17,982 nucleotides of DNA from an uncultured Cellvibrio sp. (GCA_946481735.1 CAMLOU010000087.1:1-17982), one strand, 5' to 3'; numbered from the stretch's first letter, positions 1 through 8,318 are shown. The notes: generated from the letters alone by a model not told the origin. Translations and numbers: made by a program.

Positions 1-3000
1 CTGGTTGATGATGCGCGTCAGTGGTTTAAATCTGCTTATGGCCTCGACGTCCGCTCCACAGATCGCTCAATAGCGTTTTGTGCCGAAGCGATTAAAAGTG
101 AACAGCCGTTTGTTGTATCCGATACCTGGCTGGACGACCGATTCAAACACAATCCCCTGGTTATCGGCCCTCCCTATCTGCGTTTTTATGCAGGCATTCC
201 TCTGGTTACACAAGAGGGTTTTGCACTCGGAACTTTAGCTGTCATGGACGTTCAACCTCGTAACCTGAGTGCGGATCAATGCGAAGCATTACAGACACTT
301 GCATGGCAAGTCATGCGTCATCTGGAATGGCGGCGCCAGGGTTATCGACTTGAAAAGGTCACGCAACAGCGGCTGCGCAATATTCTCTCTGCGGCAGCAA
401 CCGGCATTGCACTGATTGATCTGGACGGACATTTTCTCTCCGTCAATCCTGCCTATTGTGCGATGTTGGGTATGGCGGAAGAGGCGCTATTACATAAGCC
501 GTTCATGGATATTCTCCATCCCGACGATTTACCCGAAGCGCTTCGTTTGATCGGCACCTTGTTAAACGGGGAATGTGTCAGCTTTATCCAGGAAGCCCGC
601 TGCCGTCGCGTCGATGGAACTGTTATTTGGATGCGCGCGAGCGTCTCGCTAACGCACCGGGAAGACGGTGTGGTCGACGGTATGGTAGCGGTGACCAGCG
701 ACATTACCGATGTCAAGGAAACGGAACAAAAGGTTGTACAACTCGCCCAGCGCCTCACCACCACCTGGGAAAATATTACCGACGCCTTCTTCACGCTGGA
801 TGGCGAGTGGAACTTCATTTATATAAACAGCGAAGCCGAACGACTGTTGCAGCGCCAGCGAGCGGAACTGATAGGAAAAAATATCTGGCAGGAATTTCCA
901 TTGGCGGTAGGTACGCCGTTTGAATATAGCTATCGGCAAGCAATGGCGGAAGGCCAAAAGGTATCTTTCGAAGCTCTCTATTCGCCGCTGAATGCCTGGT
1001 TCAGAGTAAATGTCTATCCATCGGCGGAAGGCCTGGCGATCTATTTTCAGGATATCAATGCCCAACGCGAAGCGCAGGGAAAAATTCGGGAAAGTGAGGA
1101 GCGGTTTAAATTGATTGCCCGCGCTACCGCGGATGCAATTTGGGATTGGGATTTAGTGACAGACAGTCTCTGGTGGGGAGGTGGCATAGAAAATCTGTTT
1201 GGTTTTTCTCCGGCTGAATTGGAGCCAGACAGCCGTTCATGGACGACGCGTATTCATCCGGATGATAAAGAACGGGTGCTGGACAGTATTTTTTCTGTGA
1301 TCAACGGTGTGGAAGATCATTGGACCGGTGAGTATCGATTCGCATGCAAAGACGGTTCATACGCCTATGTGCAAGATCGCAGCTTCCTGATTCGTGGCGC
1401 GGATGGTAAAGCCATTCGCATGTTAGGCGGCATGACCGATTTAACTGCGAGCAAACGGGCCGAGGTGGAGATTGCGCGCATCAATGAATTAAAACACGCG
1501 CAACAGGTGGCCGAGTTAGCCAGCCAGGCGAAGTCCAATTTTCTTGCCACCATGAGCCACGAGATTCGCACCCCTATCAGTGGTGTGATCGGTATGGTGG
1601 ATGTCTTGCATCAAACCAGTCTTAAAAATTACCAGGTGGAGATGCTCGATATTATTCGCGATTCCGCCTATTCGCTGTTGGGGATCATTGATGACATCCT
1701 GGATTTCTCCAAGATAGAAGCGGGCAAGATGGATATTGAATCTGCACCGATATCCATGATGAATCTCATTAAAGGTGTGTGTTTGATGCTTGATCGGTTT
1801 GCCGAGAATAAAGGCGTTGAATTAACGTTATTCACGGACCCGGCGATCCCGGACATGTTGCTTGGCGATGGCCTGCGGGTGCGTCAGGTATTGGTTAACC
1901 TGATCAACAATGCCATTAAATTTTCGGCGGGCCTGGAGCGGGCCGGTCGGGTCATGGTTCGCACCTGCCTGGCAGAACAAGGCTCCCATAGTGTTGCGCT
2001 GGAGTTTCATATCATCGACAACGGCATTGGTATGTCCACCGATACCCTGGCGCGTTTGTTCAGTCCGTTTACGCAGGCCGATGCATCCACGACGCGCCAA
2101 TTTGGCGGCACCGGATTGGGGCTGACTATCTCGCGGCACCTGGTCGAATTGATGCGCGGCAATATCCGGGTAGAAAGTCAAGCGAACCAGGGATCACATT
2201 TTATTGTGCGCTTACCCTTTGGTTGTCTTCCGCATCTGGCTGATGAAACTGAGCCGGTGCCTCTGGCCGGATTGTCCTGTGTCACGCTGGGTGATGAGCA
2301 CAGTCTTGCAGAAGATCTCGCCCGTTATTTAAGTGCGGCGGGTGCGCAGGTAACTTTATTATCGAGCAAGGAATTCCTTCTGACACCAACGGCGTTGTCC
2401 GCACCCTCGTCCGGTCCCTGGGTGTGGGTAATGGATACGCGGGATGATGTGCAGACCCGCGAAAAAGTACTAACGACTATCGCGCAACAATGGCCGCAGC
2501 AGGATATCCGTTATGTCGTCATCGGGCGCGGCCAGCGGCGCAAACCGCGCTGCGATACCCGCAACCACGTGATGGTTGATGGCAACCTGCTCGACTATCC
2601 CACGTTTCTTCATGCGGTAGCGGTTGCTCTTGGCAAAGCCGAAGAAGAAAAACCGCCCTTGTTATCCGGTAAAGACGAAAGCGCTTTTTTACCGCCACCG
2701 CGCGATCAGGCGGTGCAACAGCGGCGTTTGATTCTGGTGGCGGAAGACAACGAAACCAATCAAAAAGTCATCCTGCGACAACTGGCGTTGTTGGGTTACG
2801 CCGCTGATGTGGTGAGCAACGGCCGCGAAGCCCTGCAGTATTGGCAGCGCGGTGAGTACGCGCTGTTACTGACGGATTTGCATATGCCCGAGATGGATGG
2901 TTACGCCTTGGCCCAGGCCGTGCGCGATCAGGAAAATGGTTACGCGTATATCCCGATTGTGGCGCTCAGTGCGAATGCGGTGCGGGGTGAGGCAGAACGT

Positions 3001-3492
3001 TGTCATGCGGTGGGCATGGATGAATATCTCACCAAACCCGTGTCGCTGGCAGAGTTGCAAAGTGTATTGGAGCAATGGCTGCCCGCCGCCGACACTTGCT
3101 CAACGCTTTCGCCTGCTGACGCGACGGTGGCGGCTTTTTCCAACAACACGGATGCTGTGATTGATATTCGCATTCTTCAGGATCTGGTGGGTAACGAGCC
3201 GGCGGTGGTGCATGAATTTTTGCAGGACTTCCACATGGGCGCCTTGATCATGGCGGAAGATCTGCGTGCAGCCAGTGCCCGCAATGACCGGCGGCTGATT
3301 GCATCCATTGCCCATAAACTAAAATCATCAGCGCGTTCTGTGGGTGCGCTGCAGCTGGGTGAATGTTGTGCGCAGCTTGAAATGCTCTGTAATCAGCAAC
3401 CGGAGGTGTCCTTGGTAGACTGTCTGCAGGTATTTGAACGCGAGCTGGCGGCGGTCAATGGCTGTGTGGATGTGCTGCTACCGGATAGCTGA
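1..3492 (+). CDS. Hybrid sensor histidine kinase, GAF-PAS3-HisKA-HATPase-REC-HPt (5' end missing)
   Basis: The frame is open from base 1, so the true start lies upstream and the first ATG at 244 is internal: the codons before it encode the body of a GAF domain (FYAGIPL...ALGTLAVMD). Numbered from the first codon, domains are GAF about 1-105, three PAS about 122-242, 243-362 and 363-490, HisKA with SHEIRT (phosphorylated His520), and HATPase with N box near 633-640, DNGIGM (Asp673) and GGTGLGL (703 on). A degenerate receiver follows (about 756-877), then a complete receiver with Asp959 in TDLHMPEMDG, and an HPt domain with His1105 in AHKLKSSA. This is the full His-Asp-His relay of BarA-type kinases, normally passing phosphate to a separate response regulator. 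No transmembrane segment is visible in the part present, so it may be cytoplasmic. The REC-EAL-REC gene next door is the obvious candidate partner (inference). The sensed signal is unknown. Confidence 0.95.
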   Translation: MVDDARQWFKSAYGLDVRSTDRSIAFCAEAIKSEQPFVVSDTWLDDRFKHNPLVIGPPYLRFYAGIPLVTQEGFALGTLAVMDVQPRNLSADQCEALQTLAWQVMRHLEWRRQGYRLEKVTQQRLRNILSAAATGIALIDLDGHFLSVNPAYCAMLGMAEEALLHKPFMDILHPDDLPEALRLIGTLLNGECVSFIQEARCRRVDGTVIWMRASVSLTHREDGVVDGMVAVTSDITDVKETEQKVVQLAQRLTTTWENITDAFFTLDGEWNFIYINSEAERLLQRQRAELIGKNIWQEFPLAVGTPFEYSYRQAMAEGQKVSFEALYSPLNAWFRVNVYPSAEGLAIYFQDINAQREAQGKIRESEERFKLIARATADAIWDWDLVTDSLWWGGGIENLFGFSPAELEPDSRSWTTRIHPDDKERVLDSIFSVINGVEDHWTGEYRFACKDGSYAYVQDRSFLIRGADGKAIRMLGGMTDLTASKRAEVEIARINELKHAQQVAELASQAKSNFLATMSHEIRTPISGVIGMVDVLHQTSLKNYQVEMLDIIRDSAYSLLGIIDDILDFSKIEAGKMDIESAPISMMNLIKGVCLMLDRFAENKGVELTLFTDPAIPDMLLGDGLRVRQVLVNLINNAIKFSAGLERAGRVMVRTCLAEQGSHSVALEFHIIDNGIGMSTDTLARLFSPFTQADASTTRQFGGTGLGLTISRHLVELMRGNIRVESQANQGSHFIVRLPFGCLPHLADETEPVPLAGLSCVTLGDEHSLAEDLARYLSAAGAQVTLLSSKEFLLTPTALSAPSSGPWVWVMDTRDDVQTREKVLTTIAQQWPQQDIRYVVIGRGQRRKPRCDTRNHVMVDGNLLDYPTFLHAVAVALGKAEEEKPPLLSGKDESAFLPPPRDQAVQQRRLILVAEDNETNQKVILRQLALLGYAADVVSNGREALQYWQRGEYALLLTDLHMPEMDGYALAQAVRDQENGYAYIPIVALSANAVRGEAERCHAVGMDEYLTKPVSLAELQSVLEQWLPAADTCSTLSPADATVAAFSNNTDAVIDIRILQDLVGNEPAVVHEFLQDFHMGALIMAEDLRAASARNDRRLIASIAHKLKSSARSVGALQLGECCAQLEMLCNQQPEVSLVDCLQVFERELAAVNGCVDVLLPDS

Positions 3493-3511
3493 CGATCACA
3501 GCAGTTTTTTT
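3488..3511 (+). terminator. Possible weak intrinsic terminator after the hybrid kinase
   Basis: The last codons and the stop of the kinase gene contain GCTG (3488-3491), which can pair with CAGC (3499-3502). Two bases later comes a run of seven T (3505-3511). An alternative stem uses CTGCT at 3475-3479 with AGCAG. The stems are only 4 or 5 bp, so termination would be partial at best and the downstream regulator may still be read through from the kinase promoter. Confidence 0.3.
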
Positions 3512-3524
3512 CGGGTTCCCACTC

Positions 3525-3530
3525 TATAAT
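3525..3530 (+). promoter_or_regulatory. Perfect sigma-70 -10 hexamer before the REC-EAL-REC gene
   Basis: TATAAT matches the -10 consensus exactly. No good -35 box stands 16-18 bases upstream; that place is taken by the T run and its flank. If used, transcription would begin near 3537, giving a leader of about 20 bases to the ATG at 3557 but only about 8 to the ATG at 3545. This supports the later start. The regulator could therefore be expressed independently of the kinase. Confidence 0.4.
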
Positions 3531-3545
3531 GCGTTACCTTTCGCA

Positions 3546-3550
3546 TGAGG
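3546..3550 (+). promoter_or_regulatory. Shine-Dalgarno site that decides the REC-EAL-REC start
   Basis: TGAGG lies six bases upstream of the ATG at 3557, which is ideal spacing. It overlaps the other possible start codon at 3545, which itself has no purine-rich sequence ahead of it. The start is therefore placed at 3557, four codons later than the longest frame. Confidence 0.65.
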
Positions 3551-3556
3551 CAAATC

Positions 3557-5197
3557 ATGACCAGCACCTCTCCAGGGAGTAAATTCGCCGCCGATATTCT
3601 GGTGGTTGACGATGATCCCTTTATGCTCAAGTTGTTGCAGCGCATTCTCTCGGTGCAAGGCTACAATCGAATCACCACCTGCCTCAGTGGCACAAGTGCA
3701 CTGGATATTCTTGATGATGCACCGCATCACCCCGCGCTGATTTTCCTCGACTTGAATATGCCGGAGATGGACGGCATTGAATTTGTGCGTCATCTGGTGC
3801 AACGACAGTTTGCCGGCCATTTGATTCTGATCAGCGGTGAAGATTTACGGATGTTGAGCGCCGCCCAACGTTTGGTCGAAGCCCATCGCATTGCGATTGT
3901 CGGCCACCTGCAAAAACCCCTTACTCCGGAATCTATCGCCACGATGTTGGCCAGTTGGGAACCGTCACTGGAACAGGTGCCCCTGGTCAAAAAACAATAC
4001 ACAGCTGCCGAATTACAGCAGGCGATCGAGCTGGGCCAACTGGTGAATTATTATCAACCCAAGGTGGCGCTCAACACGGGTCGTGTGGCCGGTCTCGAGG
4101 TATTGGTGCGCTGGCATCACCCGACCGACGGTGTAGTCATGCCGGATGCCTTTATTGTGTTAGCCGAAGATAACCAGTTAATTGATGCCTTGGCGCACAA
4201 GGTACTGGACCAGGCGTTGAAGCAGCATATTCAATGGGCCCAGCAGGGCATCAACCTACCTCTGGCCATTAATATCTCCATGGAAAACCTGGCCTCGCTG
4301 GAGTTCGCGGACAGCTTCAGTGCGCAGATAATGGCGGCTGGATTATTACCTAAAGACATTACGCTGGAGATCACCGAAAGCCGTGCGATGAAAGATCCGG
4401 CCGTCACGCTTGATACGCTGACGCGCCTGCGGTTGAAACGCTTTGTCCTTTCCATTGACGACTTCGGCACCGGCCATTCTTCCCTGGCACAACTGCGCGA
4501 TATTCCCTTCGACGAATTCAAGATTGATAAAAGTTTTGTCAATGGTGCCTGGGCGGACAAGCGTATCAAAGTCATGTTCGACACCAGCCTTAACCTTGCC
4601 CAACAACTGCATATGCAAGTCGTGGCGGAGGGAGTCGAAAACCAGCGCGACTGGGATTTTGTGCGGCAAACGCCGTGTGATTACGCGCAGGGCTATTTCA
4701 TTGCCAAACCCTTGCGTGCTGAAATCCTGCCTTCATGGTTAGCGGAATGGAATGAACGGGTGAGGCGGGATTTATTTCCTGAGGTCACGACTGGCGTGAG
4801 CAAAAAGCCAGACAAGGCCAAAGGCACGGTATTGATTGTGGAAGATCATGAATTTCAGCGCCGTATTCAAAGCAAGATTTTGCGCGAGGAAGGTTACACC
4901 ATTGTATCCGCCGCTAACGCCGTGGAGGCGATGAAGGTATTGCGCAACCTGCGGCCCTTGTTGATCTTGCTGGACATTGACCTGCCGGACCTGGATGGTT
5001 TGCAACTGACGCGGCGGCTACGTTCCACTGCCATCTTTAAACATACACCGGTCGTGATTGTATCGGGCGCGAATGATAAGGCCACCATTGAAAAAAGCTT
5101 ATCGGCTGGGGCAACCATGTTTCTGGCCAAACCCTTTGATCGTAAAGCCTTGATCGATAAAGTCCGTGCTGCACTGGCTGTGGTGAATAAAAACTAA
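3557..5197 (+). CDS. REC-EAL-REC response regulator, cyclic-di-GMP phosphodiesterase (RocR-like)
   Basis: A 546-residue protein predicted to hydrolyse cyclic-di-GMP to pGpG under phosphorylation control. The first receiver (about 12-135) has the acidic cluster VVDDD, phospho-acceptor Asp65 in FLDLNMPEMDG and Lys120. The EAL domain (about 150-400) has Glu181 and Arg185 in the signature EVLVR, Asn239, Glu271, the loop-6 Glu274, Asp301-Asp302 in DDFGTGHSSL, Lys322, Glu358 in AEGVE and Gln378, so it should be catalytically active. As I recall the numbering of Pseudomonas aeruginosa RocR, every one of these is offset by exactly six, an ungapped match through the catalytic core. A second receiver (about 423-540) follows with Asp473 in LLDIDLPDLDG and Lys525; RocR lacks this. 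There is no GGDEF domain and no DNA-binding domain. The gene lies 64 bases after a hybrid kinase ending in HPt, the likely phosphate donor. Confidence 0.95.
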   Translation: MTSTSPGSKFAADILVVDDDPFMLKLLQRILSVQGYNRITTCLSGTSALDILDDAPHHPALIFLDLNMPEMDGIEFVRHLVQRQFAGHLILISGEDLRMLSAAQRLVEAHRIAIVGHLQKPLTPESIATMLASWEPSLEQVPLVKKQYTAAELQQAIELGQLVNYYQPKVALNTGRVAGLEVLVRWHHPTDGVVMPDAFIVLAEDNQLIDALAHKVLDQALKQHIQWAQQGINLPLAINISMENLASLEFADSFSAQIMAAGLLPKDITLEITESRAMKDPAVTLDTLTRLRLKRFVLSIDDFGTGHSSLAQLRDIPFDEFKIDKSFVNGAWADKRIKVMFDTSLNLAQQLHMQVVAEGVENQRDWDFVRQTPCDYAQGYFIAKPLRAEILPSWLAEWNERVRRDLFPEVTTGVSKKPDKAKGTVLIVEDHEFQRRIQSKILREEGYTIVSAANAVEAMKVLRNLRPLLILLDIDLPDLDGLQLTRRLRSTAIFKHTPVVIVSGANDKATIEKSLSAGATMFLAKPFDRKALIDKVRAALAVVNKN

Positions 5198-5202
5198 TAA
5201 AT

Positions 5203-7434
5203 CTATTTGTGAAGATTATCAAGGCTAGCAATTAATTTGGATGCCGTATGATCAATCATCTTGCCGCTGTCGAGTAAAACATGTAAGCGCTGATTGCACT
5301 CGCTGATGGCGTTATCAAAAACCAGTCGTGTGCTATCTGACATCTCCAGCATCTCCATGGAGCGCTTCAGTTCATCACTTAAATTATTGACGATACGCCG
5401 GCTTTCTTCCGACTGGTAAGCGTATTGGGTATCCAGTTGCTGTAATTGTTTTTTGGTTTCTGCCACCCAGGCATCCAATTTGCGCGACTGTTTTTGTAAC
5501 TGATTATGGGTTTCTTTGTGATCAATTTGTCCGCTGATGATACTTACAATATTACTCAAGGTATTTTCCAGTTGTAGCTGTTCATCGTCGTCGTCCGGCG
5601 GGTTGCGCAGCAATACATGGGCTTTGGGACGCGCAAACAGGATACCTTCATTCAGATAAGCCACAGCGGCGACATTGCCGGGCTGGCGCAACAGCTTTTG
5701 TTCAGCAGGCGTGAATTTGTTACCTGTGTAGTACTCCGCATTCCCCGCCTGGGATTGCAAATAAAAACCGGCCGTAATATTCAGGTCCTTGATGGCCTTG
5801 ACCAGTAACTTTGATAAATCTTCCAGGGTGTTCGTAGACAGGGCTTCCACCGCCAGGCGATTGATGATGCTGGTATGGGCGTGCTGTTTGATGGTGTGTT
5901 GCAGCTTGTTTGAAATACTTTCCAGTTCCCGGTTTAATTTTTCCACCTCTTCCTGGGGTTTGCTTTGCCCGGCATCCGGATGCGTACCCTGTTTTAATTG
6001 TTCGTGCAGTAAGTCAACCTCGCTTTCAAGGGTTTCGATACAGTATTCACATTCCTTGATCAAACGTTCAAGCCGCTCGATGTCTTTACTTTTGTCTTCT
6101 TTTTCCGCCTCGTCGGTGGTTTCATGCATGGACTTACGCAGGGAGCGCAGCTCTTTCTCCAGATCAATAATGATATTGCGTTGGTTCTGGTTGTTGGTGC
6201 GTAACTGTTCAATCTCGGCAAAGGTGCGCTTGTGGCCGCCACTGCTGATCCAGTCATTCGGTAATTCAGCCTTGGGCTCAGCCTCTGGCGCGCCACTGTG
6301 GATGATTGTCAGGGTCTCTTCGGCAGTGGTATCTGCTGCAGCCGGTTTTACATCCTGGGGTAAGGGATGAACCAACAGTTCTTTGCCGGGCGCATATTTA
6401 TTAAACGGTGTAACCGGTTTGGCTTCGACGACGACGGTCGGCTGCTTCATACTTTCCCTGGCGGCCTTCAATTCCTTTTGCAGGTTGGTGATGTGTTGAT
6501 CAGACTTGACCAAATCCAGCTCCAGTGCGCGAATGGAATCGCTCATCTTTTGTCGCTGGCTGTCATTCAGGTCGGTGTACGCAAAGGGAAGTTCATCCAC
6601 CATCTTGCGCACCAGCGAATATTTTCGTTCCGAAATATCGGCAATATTATCCAGCTGACTGACGCTGTTCTGGTAGCTTTGGTGGGGCGGCGTCCAGTGG
6701 TTGTCCTTATCGATCGGTTGCAGTGCGTCCTTGATCTTTTGATCCATATGTTCGCCCTTGTAAGCGTTGGCCATTTGTAAGGCCTGGATGATGTTGTGCA
6801 TCTTCGCCAGGGTTTGTTTGCTTTCGCGTTCATACTCCGTCAGGTGTGCGTAGCGGGCTTCAGCCGCCGTCAGTTTTCGTTGTAACCGCTCATTTTCTTT
6901 CTCAAAGGGTTTGAGTACGTCAATTTTTTCCTGTAGCAGACGAAGGCGATTATTGGGTAAGGGTTTGGAGAGTTTTTTAGGGGTTGTTACCCAGCGGGCG
7001 ATGTCGGCCAATTGCTTTTCAAATTGCATCCAGTGTTCTGCGCGCACCGTCTTTTGCTTGCGCACATCTGCTTCAGCTTTATTAAACAAATAACGCAGCG
7101 CCGCCACCTTGGCGCTGAAGGGTAGCTCCGGAGAAAGCCGGGGCAGGTTGGCTTGGGCTGCTTTTCGGTAGCGAGCCAGGGAATCATTCATTGCTTCAAG
7201 AAGGAAGCGATCAACCGGATCATCAGGGGAGAGTGTGGCAACATCCAGTCCGCTCATTGAGTCTGAATGAAATACGGAATGATTATATTGGCGCAGCTTA
7301 CGGTATTCCTCCAGCAGGAACTGGTGTCGCTGTCGCTGCTTGCGGATGATCAATCCCATCAACCCGGCGATCACCACCAGCAGGAAAATGAGTTCGCCCA
7401 TGATGAGCGTGGTGAATGTCAGGGCGTCGAACAT
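5203..7434 (-). CDS. Membrane-anchored coiled-coil protein with GAF-like region, function unknown
   Basis: I do not recognise this 743-residue protein. A single hydrophobic segment at about residues 7-30 is followed by basic RKQRQRH, suggesting an N-in/C-out or signal-anchor protein whose basic flank keeps the remainder in the cytoplasm. Heptad-rich, Leu/Glu/Lys/Gln-dominated stretches at about 160-225, 295-330, 405-515 and 640-700 point to long coiled coils. A less charged, proline-rich linker lies at about 331-400. Residues about 520-640 look like a GAF fold: a helix TLEDLSKLLVKAIKDL, a strand GFYLQ, and a closing helix LENTLSNIVSIISGQI. This fold call is by pattern only. There is no catalytic motif, so a scaffold or signal-input role is possible. 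The gene is convergent with the REC-EAL-REC gene, with five bases between stop codons. Confidence 0.85.
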   Translation of the reverse strand: MFDALTFTTLIMGELIFLLVVIAGLMGLIIRKQRQRHQFLLEEYRKLRQYNHSVFHSDSMSGLDVATLSPDDPVDRFLLEAMNDSLARYRKAAQANLPRLSPELPFSAKVAALRYLFNKAEADVRKQKTVRAEHWMQFEKQLADIARWVTTPKKLSKPLPNNRLRLLQEKIDVLKPFEKENERLQRKLTAAEARYAHLTEYERESKQTLAKMHNIIQALQMANAYKGEHMDQKIKDALQPIDKDNHWTPPHQSYQNSVSQLDNIADISERKYSLVRKMVDELPFAYTDLNDSQRQKMSDSIRALELDLVKSDQHITNLQKELKAARESMKQPTVVVEAKPVTPFNKYAPGKELLVHPLPQDVKPAAADTTAEETLTIIHSGAPEAEPKAELPNDWISSGGHKRTFAEIEQLRTNNQNQRNIIIDLEKELRSLRKSMHETTDEAEKEDKSKDIERLERLIKECEYCIETLESEVDLLHEQLKQGTHPDAGQSKPQEEVEKLNRELESISNKLQHTIKQHAHTSIINRLAVEALSTNTLEDLSKLLVKAIKDLNITAGFYLQSQAGNAEYYTGNKFTPAEQKLLRQPGNVAAVAYLNEGILFARPKAHVLLRNPPDDDDEQLQLENTLSNIVSIISGQIDHKETHNQLQKQSRKLDAWVAETKKQLQQLDTQYAYQSEESRRIVNNLSDELKRSMEMLEMSDSTRLVFDNAISECNQRLHVLLDSGKMIDHTASKLIASLDNLHK

Positions 7435-7466
7435 AACATCTTTTATCCATTAAAATTGTCAGCTCA

Positions 7467-7496
7467 AGTATAGCCTCAGTCTGTTCCTCTTGTCGT
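7467..7496 (-). promoter_or_regulatory. Candidate promoter for the coiled-coil protein gene
   Basis: On the minus strand TATACT (7472 to 7467) matches five of six -10 bases. ACGACA (7496 to 7491) shares GACA with the -35 box, with an 18-base spacer. The predicted transcript starts about 25 bases before the ATG at 7434. The ribosome site ahead of that ATG is weak (GGAT, then an A-rich stretch). Confidence 0.4.
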
Positions 7497-7579
7497 AGCC
7501 GTAAGAGGTAGCCAGTCAGCGCAAAAAGCGAATAAAGGTAATAAACAACCTGAATAACCTGCCGTTGTGGAATTAGGGG

Positions 7580-7607
7580 TTGTGTTTTAGTTTATCTGTT
7601 CTATATT
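7580..7607 (+). promoter_or_regulatory. Candidate promoter for the methyltransferase gene
   Basis: TTGTGT (7580-7585) and TATATT (7602-7607) are spaced 16 bases apart. The -10 box matches five of six positions; the -35 box keeps the TTG. This would give a leader of about 95 bases before the ATG at 7707, unusually long and including a small inverted repeat. Confidence 0.35.
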
Positions 7608-7640
7608 CGACGATTGTTGAATGCACTCTTGATGGGCGCA

Positions 7641-7655
7641 GGAAGTGGAACTTCC
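7641..7655. repeat. Short perfect inverted repeat in the methyltransferase leader
   Basis: GGAAGT and ACTTCC flank a three-base centre (gga). The palindrome lies about 50 bases before the methyltransferase start and downstream of the candidate promoter. It could be an operator or a small RNA hairpin, or chance at this length. Confidence 0.35.
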
Positions 7656-7706
7656 GTTTCAGGAGCTACTGTAAATAATTTCCCTTGTATGTGAATTTAC
7701 CCGTTT

Positions 7707-8300
7707 ATGGATTATAAAAAACCGGACTGGAAGGATTACTTTAATGTCGTCGCGGATAAGCCGCACAGGGAAATCCTGGAAAATGCTGTGCAGCAAAATA
7801 CCTCCGGCCTCAAAACGGCCATTGATTGCGGCTGCGGTGTCGGCGCAGATGCAGCCTATTTGCTAAGCCAGGGTTACGAGGTAATTGCGTTTGATAAGGA
7901 AGCAAGAGCGATAGATATCTGCAATTATCGGTTCTCCGAAAACCCTGGTTTTCGTGCGTCGGTCTGTTTGATGGAAGAGTTTGCCTTCAGCGAAGCAGGG
8001 CTTGTCCTGGCCAGTAACAGTTTATTTTTCTGCCAACCGGAACGCTTTGACGAAACCCTCCATAAGATGTTGAACAACCTGGTTTCGGGTGGGATTTTTC
8101 TCGGTGACTTTGTCGGCCCTGAAGACTCCTGGGTCCACAGCCCCAACCATTCAGTTCACGCCGTGACTAAAAATGCCCTGGATGTATTATTCTGTGATTT
8201 TGACATATTGGCGTTACATGAAAGGGATGAGCTTGCCCCAACCGCGTTGGGGAATATGAAGCACTGGCATACGTTTACTGTCCTTGCTCGCAAAAATTGA
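7707..8300 (+). CDS. Class I SAM-dependent methyltransferase (TehB-like)
   Basis: A 197-residue single-domain enzyme expected to transfer a methyl group from S-adenosylmethionine; the acceptor cannot be read from the sequence. Motif I is AIDCGCGVGADAAYL at residues 38-52, followed by the acidic ribose-binding position in EVIAFDKE (Asp63). A SNSLFFCQP segment at 104-111 fits motif IV, and GGIFLGDF at 128-135 fits the following strand. The C-terminal KHWHTFTVLARK matches small TehB-like methyltransferases. A TGA lies in frame at 7692, so the ATG at 7707 is the earliest start, although no good ribosome site precedes it. A stronger AGGAG at 7662-7666 is too far away and serves no reading frame that I can see. 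It stands alone and is convergent with the ABC operon. Confidence 0.85.
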   Translation: MDYKKPDWKDYFNVVADKPHREILENAVQQNTSGLKTAIDCGCGVGADAAYLLSQGYEVIAFDKEARAIDICNYRFSENPGFRASVCLMEEFAFSEAGLVLASNSLFFCQPERFDETLHKMLNNLVSGGIFLGDFVGPEDSWVHSPNHSVHAVTKNALDVLFCDFDILALHERDELAPTALGNMKHWHTFTVLARKN

Positions 8301-8318
8301 TGATCCTTGCATCATCAA
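8292..8318 (-). terminator. Hairpin terminator at the end of the ABC operon, spanning both convergent stops
   Basis: TTGATGAT (8297-8304) and ATCATCAA (8311-8318) form a perfect 8-bp stem with a 6-base loop. Read on the minus strand it is followed by TTTTT (8296 to 8292), the layout of an intrinsic terminator for the permease gene. The TGA of the methyltransferase and the TGA of the permease both lie inside the arms. On the plus strand no T run follows. The stem is AT-rich, so efficiency may be modest. Confidence 0.5.

Noticed and set aside
244..3492. Kinase gene starting at the ATG at 244
   Set aside because: The frame is open to base 1 and the codons before 244 encode a GAF domain, so the ATG is internal and the gene is cut by the window edge.
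5789..6370. 193-codon plus-strand frame, rich in Ser, Leu and Cys
   Set aside because: Antisense of the glutamate/leucine-rich coiled-coil gene, with shadow-like composition.
7685..7717. Ten-codon TTG-started upstream frame overlapping the methyltransferase start
   Set aside because: The AGGAG is 18 bases away and nothing else supports translation.
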